This document shows, piece after piece, positions 34,389 to 46,898 of a stretch of DNA of 64,000 nucleotides. Each line of letters starts with the position of its first letter. Position 1 is the first letter of the stretch. The DNA is from Biscogniauxia marginata (Eukaryota; Ascomycota; Sordariomycetes; Xylariales; Xylariaceae): the NCBI GenBank assembly GCA_022695795.1, contig MU404133.1, positions 1 to 64,000 on the forward strand, read 5' to 3'. The position numbers and the translations under genes are program-made. The notes beneath the pieces were generated by a model, which was not told the origin of the DNA, made no database searches, and worked only from the letters and a program-made list of their open reading frames with translations.

Positions 34389-34990
34389 ATGCCGTTCAAT
34401 AATATTAACTTTGGTAACTCTAATGAGACGCACCCAAGCGCCGTGGCTCTTTTTTTGAGATTGGGCCATCAACCCAATGCAACTGCTAGTGCCTTTGATA
34501 CAGCTATTGGCTATTCTGAGTCATGCAGAATACATGGCCTTCTTTAACGAGGCGTGGTTCAACCGCGGCAACCGGAGATGTTGGTCGTTACAAGACCTGA
34601 TGTTATCCTCTGGGTTGAACGAGCGATATACCAACCTTGCTAACGCCCTGCCCTTTATCCAACATAGTTTCAGCTCCAAGGCCCATCCTGTTAGCGAATA
34701 AAGTAGCGCGTGCGTCCGATAAACTAGGTAGCTTACCTTAGCTGACCACGCAGGGGAGGATCTATAAATACAAGGACGACACCGCGGGTGAAATGTGTCA
34801 GTCACAAATGCCTTGCCACAGGGGGTGTTGCCCGCCCCCCCCCCCCCCCCCCCCTTCACACACACACAAAAGCGGACAACCCGGCGTGTGTCAGAACCAT
34901 CACCTGCACATTCGATATCATCTGGCAAACCCACTTCCAACTCCAAAACTATTCTCCTCATTCCGTGTACACATATTACTATCGGCGCAA
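34389..34990. other. Intergenic, with a 20-base poly-C run
   Basis: Spacer between the intact gene and the pseudogene start. Twenty consecutive C (34835-34854) are followed by a short CA repeat, 136 bp before the pseudogene ATG. No gene seen. Confidence 0.5.
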
Positions 34991-36469
34991 ATGGCGCCCC
35001 AAAGCACGCAAGAAATAGACACAGACAGCCTCGAGGCGAAGCTCCAGCGAATTTCACTCGCCAGTCTTGGGGAGGGTCCGCATCGCGATATCTTGAACCG
35101 GGCCATCAGAAACGTACTATCAACCGACATCAGCGAGATCACTTTAGCGCAGATTGTTGACGGGCTACCCCTATCCGAGGTAGAGAGAGACACCTATACT
35201 GGTTATGGTTACCTCTCTGGGGATCACCCTTTAAGCCAGAAGCATAAGCAGCTCTGTCCCGGTGTCCTAGAGAAAAGGCGCTAGCTCTATTCTGACTTTG
35301 ATGTTGATTCGCTCCGGATTAGCTCTAAGGTAAACAGACTCTAATTGCTGCTTTCTCCGCCTTTGTCTCAGCGGCCACTGACATCTAACGATTTTAGCTT
35401 CTTCATGAATACAGGATCTCTGCCCGGGGTTCGAGGACATTTCAGACGAGACTAATAGAGCTAGTTGCTGTAGCGATCTACCAGATTGTGGTCTAACTCT
35501 ATGGGTTGGGCACCAGTTTACACAAAGACGATGGCATTGCTAGCTGGGAGCCACCCAAGGATCATCTCATATTCTGGATCTATAACTCCGACGGGGCGCC
35601 ACCCACGCTGTTCCAACATAGACAATATTGCTACTACGACCAGTACCCTGACGGGATTGCAGATGGTATCGGGTACTGGGCCGAATCCCGCATTTTTGGA
35701 GGTGTTGTCTTATTCGACAGGCGAGAGCCCGATTCCGCCGATGACGTTGATGTACGTGACGCTTTTTTACCGGGACGTGGTAGAGGATGGAGAACAGAGG
35801 ACAAGAGTCACTTTTCTGACCGGTTTATCAGCCCGAAGGCGTATACTTACATCCGGAGCGTAATATGATGACTTACCGCATCTACCGGCTCCTAGATAGT
35901 CAGAAGCTAGAGCTCTTACAGTTTCTACTCTCTGAAGCCCCGTCCCCCGGGACTTCGCCCTTACCCATCCTTGAGGATCAAAACAATCGCCGACGGGTTG
36001 ATCTAAAAGAGCCAGTCGAAACGACGGGCATATACCGGGATTTGTGGGAGCGGAAGCCGCTGGGGAAAGATCAGATGGATCGGCGGCTCAAAGACGTGAT
36101 AGACAGGATAGACTTTCCGACCGATGAAGATTTAGAGCAGGCACAGGAACGTGCTGCAATTAGGAGGGAGAGGACTAGGGGGGAAGGTTTAGGCTTGAAG
36201 AGCTTGAAGAATAAAACCTTTTCTTTTATCGCCTACTATGATGTTGCTGCTGGTTATTGGGCTTAGGTTTATGTGAGAGGATCCAGAACGTAATCAAAAC
36301 GATCAATACGCAAGATGGTTATCTGGAAGAGCGAGACTTACAAGATCCAGGGATTTCAAAAGTGCGGTACAGAGCCTACATCATACATACAGCCTATGTG
36401 GCTTTCAAAAGCGAGATGATGCTTTCTGTTAAGAGCTTGATGGAGAACAAGCTAAATGCTGGATGGTAG
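34991..36469 (+). pseudogene. Decayed conserved fungal gene (1 nonsense, 3 frameshifts)
   Basis: The ancestral reading can be followed across four frames. The ATG at 34991 opens MAPQSTQEIDTDSLEAKLQR, then hits TAG at 35282-35284. The same frame continues past it (LYSDFDVDSLRISSK) to a GTAAAC donor at 35330, with acceptor before 35415. A shift near 35505 leads to LHKDDGIASWEPPKDHLIFW, a second near 35830-35850 to NMMTYRIYRLLDSQKLELLQ, and a third near 36262 to LCERIQNVIKTINTQDG, ending at 36469. All segments are coding-like and in order, so this is one gene. The TAG sits where CAG to TAG (CpA to TpA) would be a RIP-type change. I recall similar proteins in other fungi but not their function. 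Confidence 0.7.
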
Positions 36470-36891
36470 GGCAAATAAAGAATAGGGGGGGGCATCGATG
36501 TGCACCTAGTCAAATGTCGCTCATACTAAGTGCAAAGATAGGTGCAAAACCTCATCGTATCGTTCCATGAGATAGATTTAGGTTTCTAATTCGGAGCCGT
36601 TTTTGGCTTCTTGAGGTTTATATAAGCTGGCTTTCCTTGCCTGGAATTTCCCTCTCTCTCTCTCTCTCTCTCTTCCCTAGTTTCCCAAACGTGAGACCAT
36701 CCCAATCACGAATATTTCTAGATCGAAAGGATCTGATCGAATGAATGCTCGTCATGATCATAGCGGCTTACACCGCACGTGCCTATCAGTCTTGGTCGAA
36801 GCTTAAGCAAACCCAGGGATCATTCTAAATCCACATTTACATTTAGTTTGGTCTGAACACACAGTAAGTGTACTTTATCCAACTCTACCGT
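36470..36891. other. Convergent intergenic region, no gene
   Basis: Lies between the pseudogene and the 3' end of the hydrolase gene. It contains a CT dinucleotide run near 36651-36672. Nothing else seen. Confidence 0.5.
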
Positions 36892-38263
36892 CTACCGTCT
36901 CCAATAGTCCTCGACCGAGTTGGCCACATCGGAACTCCTTGTAATAGGCAGCTCGTGGCCGCCATCTAAAACAGTAAACTCGACGCCATCGTGTCCAAGA
37001 ACTGCTTTAGCGTCCTCTATCGTCTCGTCTTTGACGATTACGGGGTCATCTTCTCCAAGAACGATTAGGATCTTACCACGATTAAGCCCAGAATTTGACT
37101 TCCCCTCTTCAATTTCGATGCGTTTAGCTTTGAGGATTGAAGACAAAGCTTCCCAGTCTTCCTGCGGAGCATAGATGGGTGCATTCCTGATCGTGCTCAG
37201 GAATGCCAGGAGGAACCCCCGATGGTGGTCAACCTGCCATTGAACGACAGAGGAAACCGTCACGCCGGGCCGGTACTTCGAGATGGCTGCGCTATTAAAG
37301 CCCTTACCCCCATTCGCATCCCCATCCCCGCTGACCTGCTTCTGCTCGTCCTCGGCAGCCAGAATATCTGTAGTGGTGGTACCTCTGCTGTTAGCCCCTG
37401 CCAAGGTGACCAACTGTGGCCGGATCCGCCTCCTCACAAGCCATCGCACGGCAAATTTGGGCAGCAGCCCAGACGTGTAGTACAGCCAGGCGCGCCAGGA
37501 CACGTGGCGCGGCCGGATCAGGCCGCACGGGGCCACGAGCACGAGCGACCGCAGGAGGCGCGGGAAGTACCGCGCGAACACGATGCAGAGGCCGCCGCCG
37601 AGCGAGTATCCCACGAGGTGGAAACCCGGCGCCGCTGTCCAGCACACGTCCGCGGACGAGGCGAGTACCAGCAGGATTTGCGTCACGTAGAGCCGCGCGT
37701 CGTACGTCAGGTCGTTCGGGGCGTCTGAGTAGCCACGGCCGAAGAGATCTGCATTCGGTTAAGTTTAGCCCCCAGTTCAGTTCACTTTGGGTGTGCCTAG
37801 TCAGTTGTTCTTTCGACGATGACAGAAATGCAAGTGAAAAAGGTAAGTAAGAGACCGTACCGAATAACATGACCCTACAACCCTTCGCGACCATCTCATG
37901 CGCCAAGTCACCGAGCGACACTGTCGGCGTGCTAATGCCGTGCACGAAGAGTACCCGCGGCCCATCCTCAGGACCCCACTCATAGACCCGGATGGACCCA
38001 TACGGGGTTGCTACGTCCCGTCCGCCCGGAAGCGCATCGAGAGGGTATGGTAGGGCTCTAGCTTCTTCCCCGTCAAGACGTCTTGGCGCCGGCGTAAACA
38101 GAGCGCTTTTCGTCTTTGTCCGGAGAGACGAGCCGAGAATCACCCCTGCGGCCCCGAAGGCTAGGAGACCGAGACCGAGGATCGGAACGGTTGGCCCCCT
38201 TGTAGCTCCCCCATCGCCGAGAAGTCCGGCGCCGGGGACGAAGTGTGTCGGTATCATCCTCAT
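36892..38263 (-). CDS. Membrane-anchored alpha/beta hydrolase, 419 aa, 2 exons
   Basis: Exons 38263-37861 and 37748-36892 (minus) join across a 112-bp intron, restoring RVMLFDLFGRGYSDAPNDL, the typical strand-helix after the oxyanion HG (VLFVHGIS). The nucleophile elbow is GYSLGG with Ser183. The likely acid is Asp369 in GEDDPV and the likely base His399 in GGHELP, so the triad is complete. A hydrophobic segment at about residues 26-46 should anchor the protein in a membrane, with the hydrolase domain after it. Family members act on esters, epoxides or lipids, and the substrate here is not predictable. The start at 38263 is chosen because the open frame before it lacks a better ATG context. 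The 3' end faces the pseudogene. Confidence 0.9.
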
Positions 38264-39798
38264 GGCTGCGCTGAACGGCCAGGAAGCAGATCTACGTCTT
38301 TGGTCGGTGGGAATATATATAAGAAAAAGGGAGCAAACAAATAAACGATATACTTCTGTCGGCACAGGTGTGGGATCAAGACTATTATTATTATTATTTA
38401 TATTATAGCTATAACAACTTGAAATTCTCACATTGTTAGTAACATGCAAATAAAAGTCTCCATATAATCGATTAGTATCGAAGATAACGGAATGTTATCG
38501 GTAAAAGTTGCAAGAACAGGGACACAGCTGGTGTAAAAACACGAGTGCTTACTACTTTAATTCCCAAAATCAATTTATTCCATATTAGATGCACTTAATT
38601 TTGAAAAAGCAAGTTGTAAATCACAAGTTCTTTGTCTATTCATATTAAGTTAATTCCCCGATTTCGGTTTACTGCCGAGACAAGGACCATCAAACATGGG
38701 TTCGTTTCTGTCTCTAAATATGCTTAGGAGAGACCCTGTTTAACATCATACGGCCCTTCTCACATGGGCCGGCGACGTGCGGAATTTTTGAATCGGATTT
38801 GCTAGTTTCGTCTAGAGTGCAGATGGCAAAAATCGCCGACTCGGTAATGCCGATGATGATAATGTTGGGTAGGTGGCATGCTCCGCCAAAAATAAGATGA
38901 GTAAATTTGGCTCCGGCCCGGATCGATTTCAATGTGGAGACTGTCAGCTCAAGGAGCCGAGAGTTGGATCCACCTCCTCTTCTCCTCGTGTATCTATGTA
39001 ATTATCCACGTATGCTTATATCTACGTAATATAGATTTAGATGACTTCGAATAGGAGAGTGTTACCCTATACTTCTAATGAGAAGATACAGAAGAGTAGA
39101 CATAGGTACGTCAGGTTTCGGTATCATATCGGCATTTCCGCGGCCCTCTGGGACGAAAGAAAACCGTGGCTTGACTTTCAAGCCGAAGGCTAGGATGGGC
39201 CAAGGCTAGCAATATATCGGCTGTACTGCTTTGGAGCGCTTGGGGTTCGTTATCAGTATACGCTGGGGGGGTTGCTATTACAAATAGCCCTAGCTCGGGG
39301 AATGTGTCTGCGCTATGGGCTTTTGAATAATTAATCTTTGCTCTCGTAATTGTAAGTAAAGATCGTACGAGGGTCGATGGTTTTTCTTTTACGTTGGAAA
39401 CCACGGACTTAAAAAGAATGAGAAGATGGTGGGTATCGGTCTGAAATCGAGCTCGAGGTCCAAGTTTCACAGCTTCCGTCGAATTTCCTGTCGAGTTTTC
39501 CTTGTGTGGTTCGTGTAGCCAGGGCATGCGCTCTTTGAAAAGTTGAAAGACGACTTGCTAATAGTAAATAGTAAATAGTGAATAACAGAATACACGAGCA
39601 TCATACTATGTAGATTTAAATTAAACAACTATATCCAAGTCCGACCTTGACAGAAAATGTTTTGGATCTAATAAGTCACTGACATCGTTGAAGTCTAATC
39701 GACATATCGGCACTTTTACCGTGGTGAAGTGTTTTCTTAGAGGACCTACGAATAACCAATCATTGATTTAGCAATGTTAATCCTTAGAGTCGGAATAG
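38264..39798. other. Gene-free stretch upstream of hydrolase, to the LTR element
   Basis: Contains the hydrolase promoter near its left end. A minus-strand frame of 138 codons at 39111-39527 has no motif and is not called. The right end is the undisturbed target site of the retrotransposon (AATAG at 39794-39798) and is not RIP-mutated. Confidence 0.5.
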
Positions 39799-40204
39799 TG
39801 TGACGAACCTCCCTGTGTGTTCCTAGTTAGCTGACTTCACAGGTGAGTACGTACTAGGTTTTCTTGATTTGAAGGTAATAGTGGGTTAAGATTGGTTTAA
39901 GTGATTTACAATGTTATGTTCGTTAAAGAGGTTTTAAGGTACTCTTATTATAGTATTAAAGAGTAATTATAGTTTTAGATTAATAATTAAGGAATAAATA
40001 ACTAGATATATAGGAAATTTTAATTTATTTATACTCGTTCTTTTTTTATATAAACTCGTTAAATTAATAAATCGCTTTTTATTTATTTATGATTTATTAA
40101 TTCACCTTAAATTAGTAAATCGACTTTTATTTACCTATGATTTATTAATTTATATTTTGCTTACGTGACTTATACGTAAGGGGGGAAACACGAGATTTGT
40201 AACA
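39799..40204 (-). repeat. LTR (left; 3' LTR in coding sense), 406 bp
   Basis: Runs from TGTGACGAACC to TGTAACA. The U3 side contains a ~50-bp unit repeated twice (AAATTAATAAATCG and AAATTAGTAAATCG landmarks) with dyad symmetry. Confidence 0.92.
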
Positions 40205-41769
40205 TTATTTTTCCCTTTCGAGGATCTTTATCCCAAAGATAAAAAAGGATTTAAAAAAGTTTCATTTACTGCCTTTTTTAGGTTTCTTAGCTTTATTTCT
40301 TTTATTATGTCTCACCGTATAATTAAAACTTAAAAGGAAACTTCTAATACTTCGCGACGTGCCGAGAAGATAATAGAAAACAAAGCTGCTTTTTTAAGGT
40401 CGGTCGCTTTAAACAGGAAAAGGGAAATAGCTTGTTTTTATTATGAAAATTCTAGAAAGGAGTATATGGCTTCCGAAGATTCGAACCGCTACTTAAAGTG
40501 TATTCGTTTAAATCATACTCATTATGACGTTTTTAGTATTTCGCGTAAAAGTGTAACTAAAATTGCTAAATAGTTTTAAAAGGTTAAAGCGGACCTAGAA
40601 AAGGCGAATATCATAATTAAAGAGGTTATAAGCAAGGCGGTAGCAACTATAAATAAGGCGCGTCGTCTCTAGACATAAAAAAGCTTATAATTTAGAAAGT
40701 TATAAAAAATAATTATTTAGGGTTTTAATTCTATTAAGGAACTAAAGCGTGTTAAGCGCGAGGAAAAGGAATAAAGGCGTTTTATTAAAGGATTATAACG
40801 TAAAGAGGGAAAGTAGCGTTAGTTTAAACTTATATAAAACTTACTTGTTTTCGAGACCTTCCTTTTTTCCTTCTTTGATTAATAGAATTTAAACTTTAAT
40901 GTTTAAGCTTTTTTGGCTAGTTTAGATTTTAATAATAAAAATTTTTAACTTTTTTTGTTAGGTTTTTTAAATATTTAAGTGATTTTTAAGTGTTTTCTTT
41001 TAATAAGTACCCTTTTTACTTAACAAAATACTATAACTAATTATTAACTTTTCTTGAGTTTAGTATCTTTTCTATTTTATACTTATCCGGATTTTTTTTA
41101 AGTTTTAGTTGTTTTTTTAACGGGGCGTTTTTTAGTGCTGGTTTTAATAGTAAGATATAAAACACAAAGTATATTCTAGATCTCTTTAATAGTAAGAGTT
41201 TATAATTAACCTTTAAAATAACTTTTTTAATTTTATAAAGTTTTAATTTCTTAAATTTAAGTTTCTTATTAAGTTATTTTATTTTAATTTAAGGCGTTTT
41301 TATTGTTACGCCTTGTTTTTAGCAGAGTAAGTAAATCATGTCTCCTCTCTTAAGAATTAGTCCTTTAATTCTTTTTTTATTATAGTATTTAGTTATTTTT
41401 TCTTAAATGAATTATAATTCTTTTTATAGCTTTACTTGTATTGCTTAGATCTTTTTAGATAATACTTCTACTTAAAGAGCTACTATTATAGTGCTTAATG
41501 CTTTTATAAGTTTAAATGGTTTTTTATAGACTTCTACTTTTTAGCTATACACCGCCTCGTGTAGTAATAGCTTTATATCTTTATTAATTAATGTATTATA
41601 TGCGACTTGGGTTATAAGTAATAATTTTACTTAATTATTTATTTGTTAGTTAATATAGCTTTTAAGGTATTATTTAAGTATTTAATTAAGCCTTTTTGTT
41701 TATTCGTTTATTTAAGGATAATACGCTATAAATAGCTTTTACTTAATCCTTATTCGTTTTATTAAGCTA

Positions 41770-42230
41770 GTTTAAAACTTTAATGTAAATAGTTTATCTT
41801 TATTTAAAATAATGCGTTCTAATAATCCATATTTATTAATATATTTTCTTAAGAAATTAAAAGTTAATTGTTTTACTATGCTTAATTCGTTAAATAATAA
41901 GAAATAGGCGTATTTCGTGAGTTTATTAATAATTATTTATATGCTGTTATAATGCATTTCTATAATAGAATTTTTTAACTTTAGAAGTTTCATTACGAAA
42001 TCCCATGAAATCGTGTGCCATGCTTTATTAAGTATCTAGGTTAATTATAATAATTTATATAGTTTATGTTATAATACTTTAGCTTTATTATAAATATTAT
42101 AATTCTTTATAATTCTTTTAACTGTTTATCGTATTCCTGGAAAGTCGAATTCCTTTTAAAGTCGTTTTATTATTTTGAAAATCCCTTAGTGGCCATATAA
42201 AGGATGTTTATAAAATTCCTTAACAAATTC
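41770..42230 (-). pseudogene. Integrase relic (zinc finger and DDE core)
   Basis: On the minus strand the finger region reads HPLYGH, a stop, then GIFKIIKRL and FDFPGIR, matching the HPxxGHxGxxKT...FxWPGMR pattern of gypsy integrases. Then come SWDFV (first catalytic Asp region), LTKYAYF and LNKDKLF (second Asp region, Ser-Asp changed to Asn-Lys-Asp context). Several in-frame stops occur at former Trp or Gln codons. Confidence 0.8.
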
Positions 42231-43049
42231 GTTTTATACCCGTTTTAATATATATATCTTTTCTTTGTACGAGAGAAGTTCGTCGCTAAATCCTTATTAA
42301 GATTATAATTATTTTTCTTTTTAATTGTAATTTTCCTTAAAACGTTATTTCTAGTTTTTTATGTTGATTTATATATAAGTTAATATAACTAATTTATTAT
42401 TTTGTTGTTTAAGCATCTGGATATCTCTTTTATTGATTTTTAATTTATAATCTCCCTTTTTACTAAGAAGATCTATTTAAATGTTTTCTTTTCTCTTAAT
42501 GTGTTGGATTTTGAAATTAAATCTAGACAGGAAAATCATTTAACGCTCGTGTTTTTGGTTAAGCGTTTATATTATTATAAATCATGTAAGGTTTTTATGA
42601 TTTAAATAAATGTTAATAGGTTCCTTAGTTCCGCTAAGTTATGGTTCTCATTTTTTTAGTGCTTTAATGATTATTAATAATTCCTTATTATAAATTTAAT
42701 AATTTAGTTTAGTACTATGTAGTGCTTTAAATAGGTACGCGACTAGGTACTATTTTTTATTGTTTTTTAGTTGCTCTAGGATTACTTTAATAGCGAAATT
42801 TAAGGTGTTTGTTTTTAGTCATTTCTTTTTATTTTTATTTAGAAGTTTATATATAACCTTACTAGTTATAACTTTTTTTAGCTACTGGAAAGCCTGTTTG
42901 GCTTTTTTAGTGAAATAAAAAGCCTTTTTTGTTTTTATTAGGGTAATTAGTTCTATTAATAGTTTAACGATACGCCTGAAATCTTTAATGAGTTATTTAA
43001 TATAATTAATAAAGCCAAGAAATGCGCGTACGTTTATAACACTCTTGGG

Positions 43050-43750
43050 TTCTAGCTAATCCTTAATTGTTGTTATTTTTCCTTTTTAAATACGAATTTC
43101 TTTTAGATTTATTATAAACCCTAAATAGTTTAGTTTTTTGATATGCTATTCGCTTTTGGTTAGATAAACGAGTAGGTTTATCTTTTTTAGGGTTTTTAAC
43201 ACTTGCTTTATATGTTTTTTATATTCCTTTTCGTTTTTTAAGTAAATTAGTATATCGTCTAGGTAAACAAATATAAATTTGTTTAAAAACTTGCGAAAGA
43301 TTATTATAATTATGTATTAAAATGTAGCGGGTGCGTTAATAAGTCTAAATAACATAACTTTATATTTATAATGTTTATGTATTATTTGGAAAACTATATA
43401 TTATTCGTGTTTTTTAATTATTTTAATTATATAATATTTATCGCGAAGGTTTAATACTATGAAGATTTAGGCCTTGTTAATTTGTCTTTTTATGAGTTTT
43501 ATTAGTAGTAACAAATATTCGTTTTTTTTGGTTATTTTATTGAGATGTTAGTAATTAATTACTCGTCGCCACACTAGGTTTCCTTCTTTATTGATATGTT
43601 ACTTCCCGTTTTTATCGATTTTGAGTATTATAATCGCCGGGTATCTTAACGAGGATTTAGATTCCCGAATATATCCTTTATTAAGATCCTCTTAAATTCC
43701 TTTTTATAATGCTTTTTGTTTTTCTTGATTTATAAGATATATTAGGAATA
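43050..43750 (-). pseudogene. Reverse transcriptase relic
   Basis: The minus strand shows LINAPATF (degenerate FGLTNAPATF motif) followed about 20 residues later by FVYLDDI, the catalytic YLDD box of gypsy RT. Spacing and order are normal. Frame breaks and stops show it is dead. The outer limits given are approximate. Confidence 0.85.
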
Positions 43751-45712
43751 ATTTTAATTATTTTCTTTCTTTAAAGTGGATTTAATAATCTCATTAATTA
43801 TGTTTTAATAATTCTTTTTTTGTTTTATTTCTAAATAATTTGTGAAAATAAAAGTACTTACGTAGTACTTTTTTCGTTAAATTTTTAGGTTTAATTACTT
43901 AAATTATATAGGCGATATGTTTCGTTTTTATATTCGTTTTTTTAAAGTTATTTACGGTACTTATCTCGTAATTTATAGTGGTTAATTCCTCTTGTTTTTA
44001 ATTTTAATAAAGCGTGTTTATCTCGAAATTTATTTGTGAATTACTTTTTTTAAGCTAATTCATTCTTAAGATCATATTGTGATTTAATATATATATAATG
44101 TTAAAAATAACTTGTTCGAGGTGTTCTTAAATAATTACCGAGAGAGGAATTATTTCTTTTAGCACTTTACTATTTTCGTAACTAAATATATTTCTTTTAA
44201 AGTTTTATAGCTTATATAGACTTTATTTATATATTTATAATATTTTATCTTTTTAAACTACCTTTATTAAGATATAGCTTTTATTTGCTTTTAAATTTAT
44301 TAAGGCTTTATATTTTCTTTTATTATACTTAACTTTAGTTATAATAATATTATTAAGTCCCGACTAGACTTTATATAAGGATTTATTATTTATGGCTTCT
44401 CGCTGCCTTACTAGCGAGAACTTTTGCCGTTTTTTGGTTTTCCACGTTTCTTCTTTTTTGGTTTTCTTTTAGTTATTATAACCTAGATGTCCTTTTATTT
44501 TTAGGTTTTTATAAAAGCGTGTTTCTAGCAATTATTATTTAAATAGTTTCTTTAATTACCTTTTACGTAATAAGGGGTAAAAGGTTTATCCTTTATATAG
44601 AATTTTGCATATTAAAACTTTAATTTTTTTTCGAGAGCCCTTTTATAGCTTAAGTTCGTTTTGTTAACTTGGAATTTTTTAAAGTTCTGGATTATTTTTA
44701 AATAAAAGGAATAATTATTAAGTCTATTTATTAGGGGTATTTCGATGTTTCTTTTTAGGTTTATATTAATTTCTGGGAGCTTCCTTCCTTTCTTAAGGTA
44801 TACTTTAGTGATTCGTTTATAGCCTTGTTTAGTTATACGTGTTTTTACTTACTATTTTGTTAAGTATTTTTTTATAAAGCTAAATAGATTAATGTTGTAT
44901 TTAATTCGTTTTTCGAGCCATTATAAAAGATGTAGTTTCTTTTATAATTCCTATAATTTTTTCTTTATTTCGTTTTCTTCGAAACCTGTTCTAAGTAAGT
45001 TATATATATCGTATAGTACCGAGGTATAATATATATAACCTTTAGCTATTACTTTATAGCTTTTTTTGGAGCTTGGGTAAAGATAACATGCTTTAAAGTA
45101 ATATGGCTATTATGGGGTGTTATTATAAATACATTTATTTTTTTCCGTGTTGTTATTCTTTAGTTCTTAAGAATAATAACCGGCTTTATCTTTAAAACTT
45201 TTATATATTTAATAAACGTCGTTAGTATAAAAGCTTTAATATAACGATATATGTTTCTTTAAGCTTTAATAGACATTATAGCTATTATTTATGTAAAGTT
45301 TTTAATTTAAGTTATTATGCTGGCTTTTCTTTTAATAGGTTTCGTATTTATCGTTTTTATAGTGGCTTTAATGTAGATCACTATGGTTTAACTTAATTCC
45401 TAAGTCGTATTCTAGCTTATAATTATTATACACGTATAGTAATTCGCTTTCGTTATATCTTTATTTAGCTTGTTCTAATGTAAGATGTTTTAAATACGAG
45501 TGATTATCCTTTAAGTAATTTTTGCGGTTAACTTAATAAGATTTATAAATTCTTTTTATAAAAGCCTTTTTAATCTTTTCTACCTTAATAATATTAATAG
45601 TAAATACTTGGTTTATTTCTTTATTATTTTCGAATTAAACTTTTGCTTCGGCGACTCTTTTCTTAAGTTAAGGAATCCCTCTTGTTTTTAGTTTTTATTT
45701 CTTAAAACTTCG

Positions 45713-45754
45713 GCACTCGTTCTTATAATGTCCTTTCTTTTTGTAGTTAAAACA
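45713..45754 (-). pseudogene. Gag zinc-knuckle relic (full element)
   Basis: A 14-codon CCHC knuckle reads C-F-N-Y-K3-G-H-Y-K-N-E-C: the first Cys, the His and the last Cys survive and the second Cys is now Tyr. The deleted element at 29857-29898 has the reverse pattern, with the first Cys lost and the second kept. Confidence 0.85.
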
Positions 45755-46898
45755 TTTAATAGTTAATTTATCTCGTTTCTTTCGTTTTTTTTTAAATAAC
45801 GTTAATTTTAATGGGATTTGACTTTATTCTCGTGCTTTTTCTAGTTCCGGCACCGCTTTTGTGATTTCCTTTTTTTAGCTGGTCGCTATTTCTTCGTTAT
45901 ATCGTTTTTTTCTTTTCAAGGTACCGTTTGAAGTTTTCGTTATTAATGATAATTGCTATTATAACGTAGTTATTAAACTTTTCTAGGTTCCTTTTTTTGT
46001 ATAAGTTTGTTTTATATAACTTATTCTTTATATGGTTTTTTAACCTTTAATAAAACAAGTAATATAGGCTTTTGATAAGTAGTTATAATTAGTTTGCGAG
46101 TTTTTTGAACTTAATAGCGTAATTTAAAGCCTTTTTATTTTGTTGTAGTTTGTAAAGTCGAGTTTCGGCTTATTATTTAAGGATTAAATTACCGAATATA
46201 GACTTAAGTTGTTTTTTAAATTCTTTATAATTTTTAAAGACTTTCTTCGTGTCTTCTCGGGCGTTTAATCCGTTTTTTAAATAGTTTTTTAACATTGATT
46301 AAAACTAGGTTAAGGCAGTTCTAGTTAGGAGCTGGGATACCGTGAGAATCTTTTGTTTTTTAGTGGTAATCGTTTTATAATAGAATTATAAATAGGTTTT
46401 AACCTGGATTAAAAATCCTTTTAAATCGCTTAACTTATTATATTTACTAGGTATAATTAGTTTAAAACTCTTTACGTCGAGGGTTGTTATATTGTTTTCG
46501 TCGTTTGAGTTATTAGGGTCGCTATCGTTTAAAGGTGGTTACTTGTTTTTAGGAGGTTAGGGTTATTTTGCTTATTTGTTTTTTTTTTAGGCGTTTCTTC
46601 TTCCTCCTTTTTTTCTTTTTTAAATGCTTTTTCTTGTTGATTTTTCGAGATGTCTTTTTGTAACTCTTTTTTAGCTATAACTATAATGAACTTTTGTGTT
46701 AATTCTTTTAAACCTTTTAATTATGTCGTAAAAGGATTTAAAGCTTTCGTTTAAGAGCTTATTAATTGTTGTTTTTTTATTTGTTTCTTTTTTTGTTACC
46801 TTTTAGTTTTAAGGGGTATGCTTATCCTGGGACGGTTTAATTAAGAGTCCCTTCTTTTCTTAAATCAATGTTAAGTACTAATTAAGGAGCTATTAAAA

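Noticed and set aside
39111..39527. 138-codon frame on the minus strand
   Set aside because: No family motif, no intron pattern, biased low-information composition and a position close to a retrotransposon. Treated as a chance frame.
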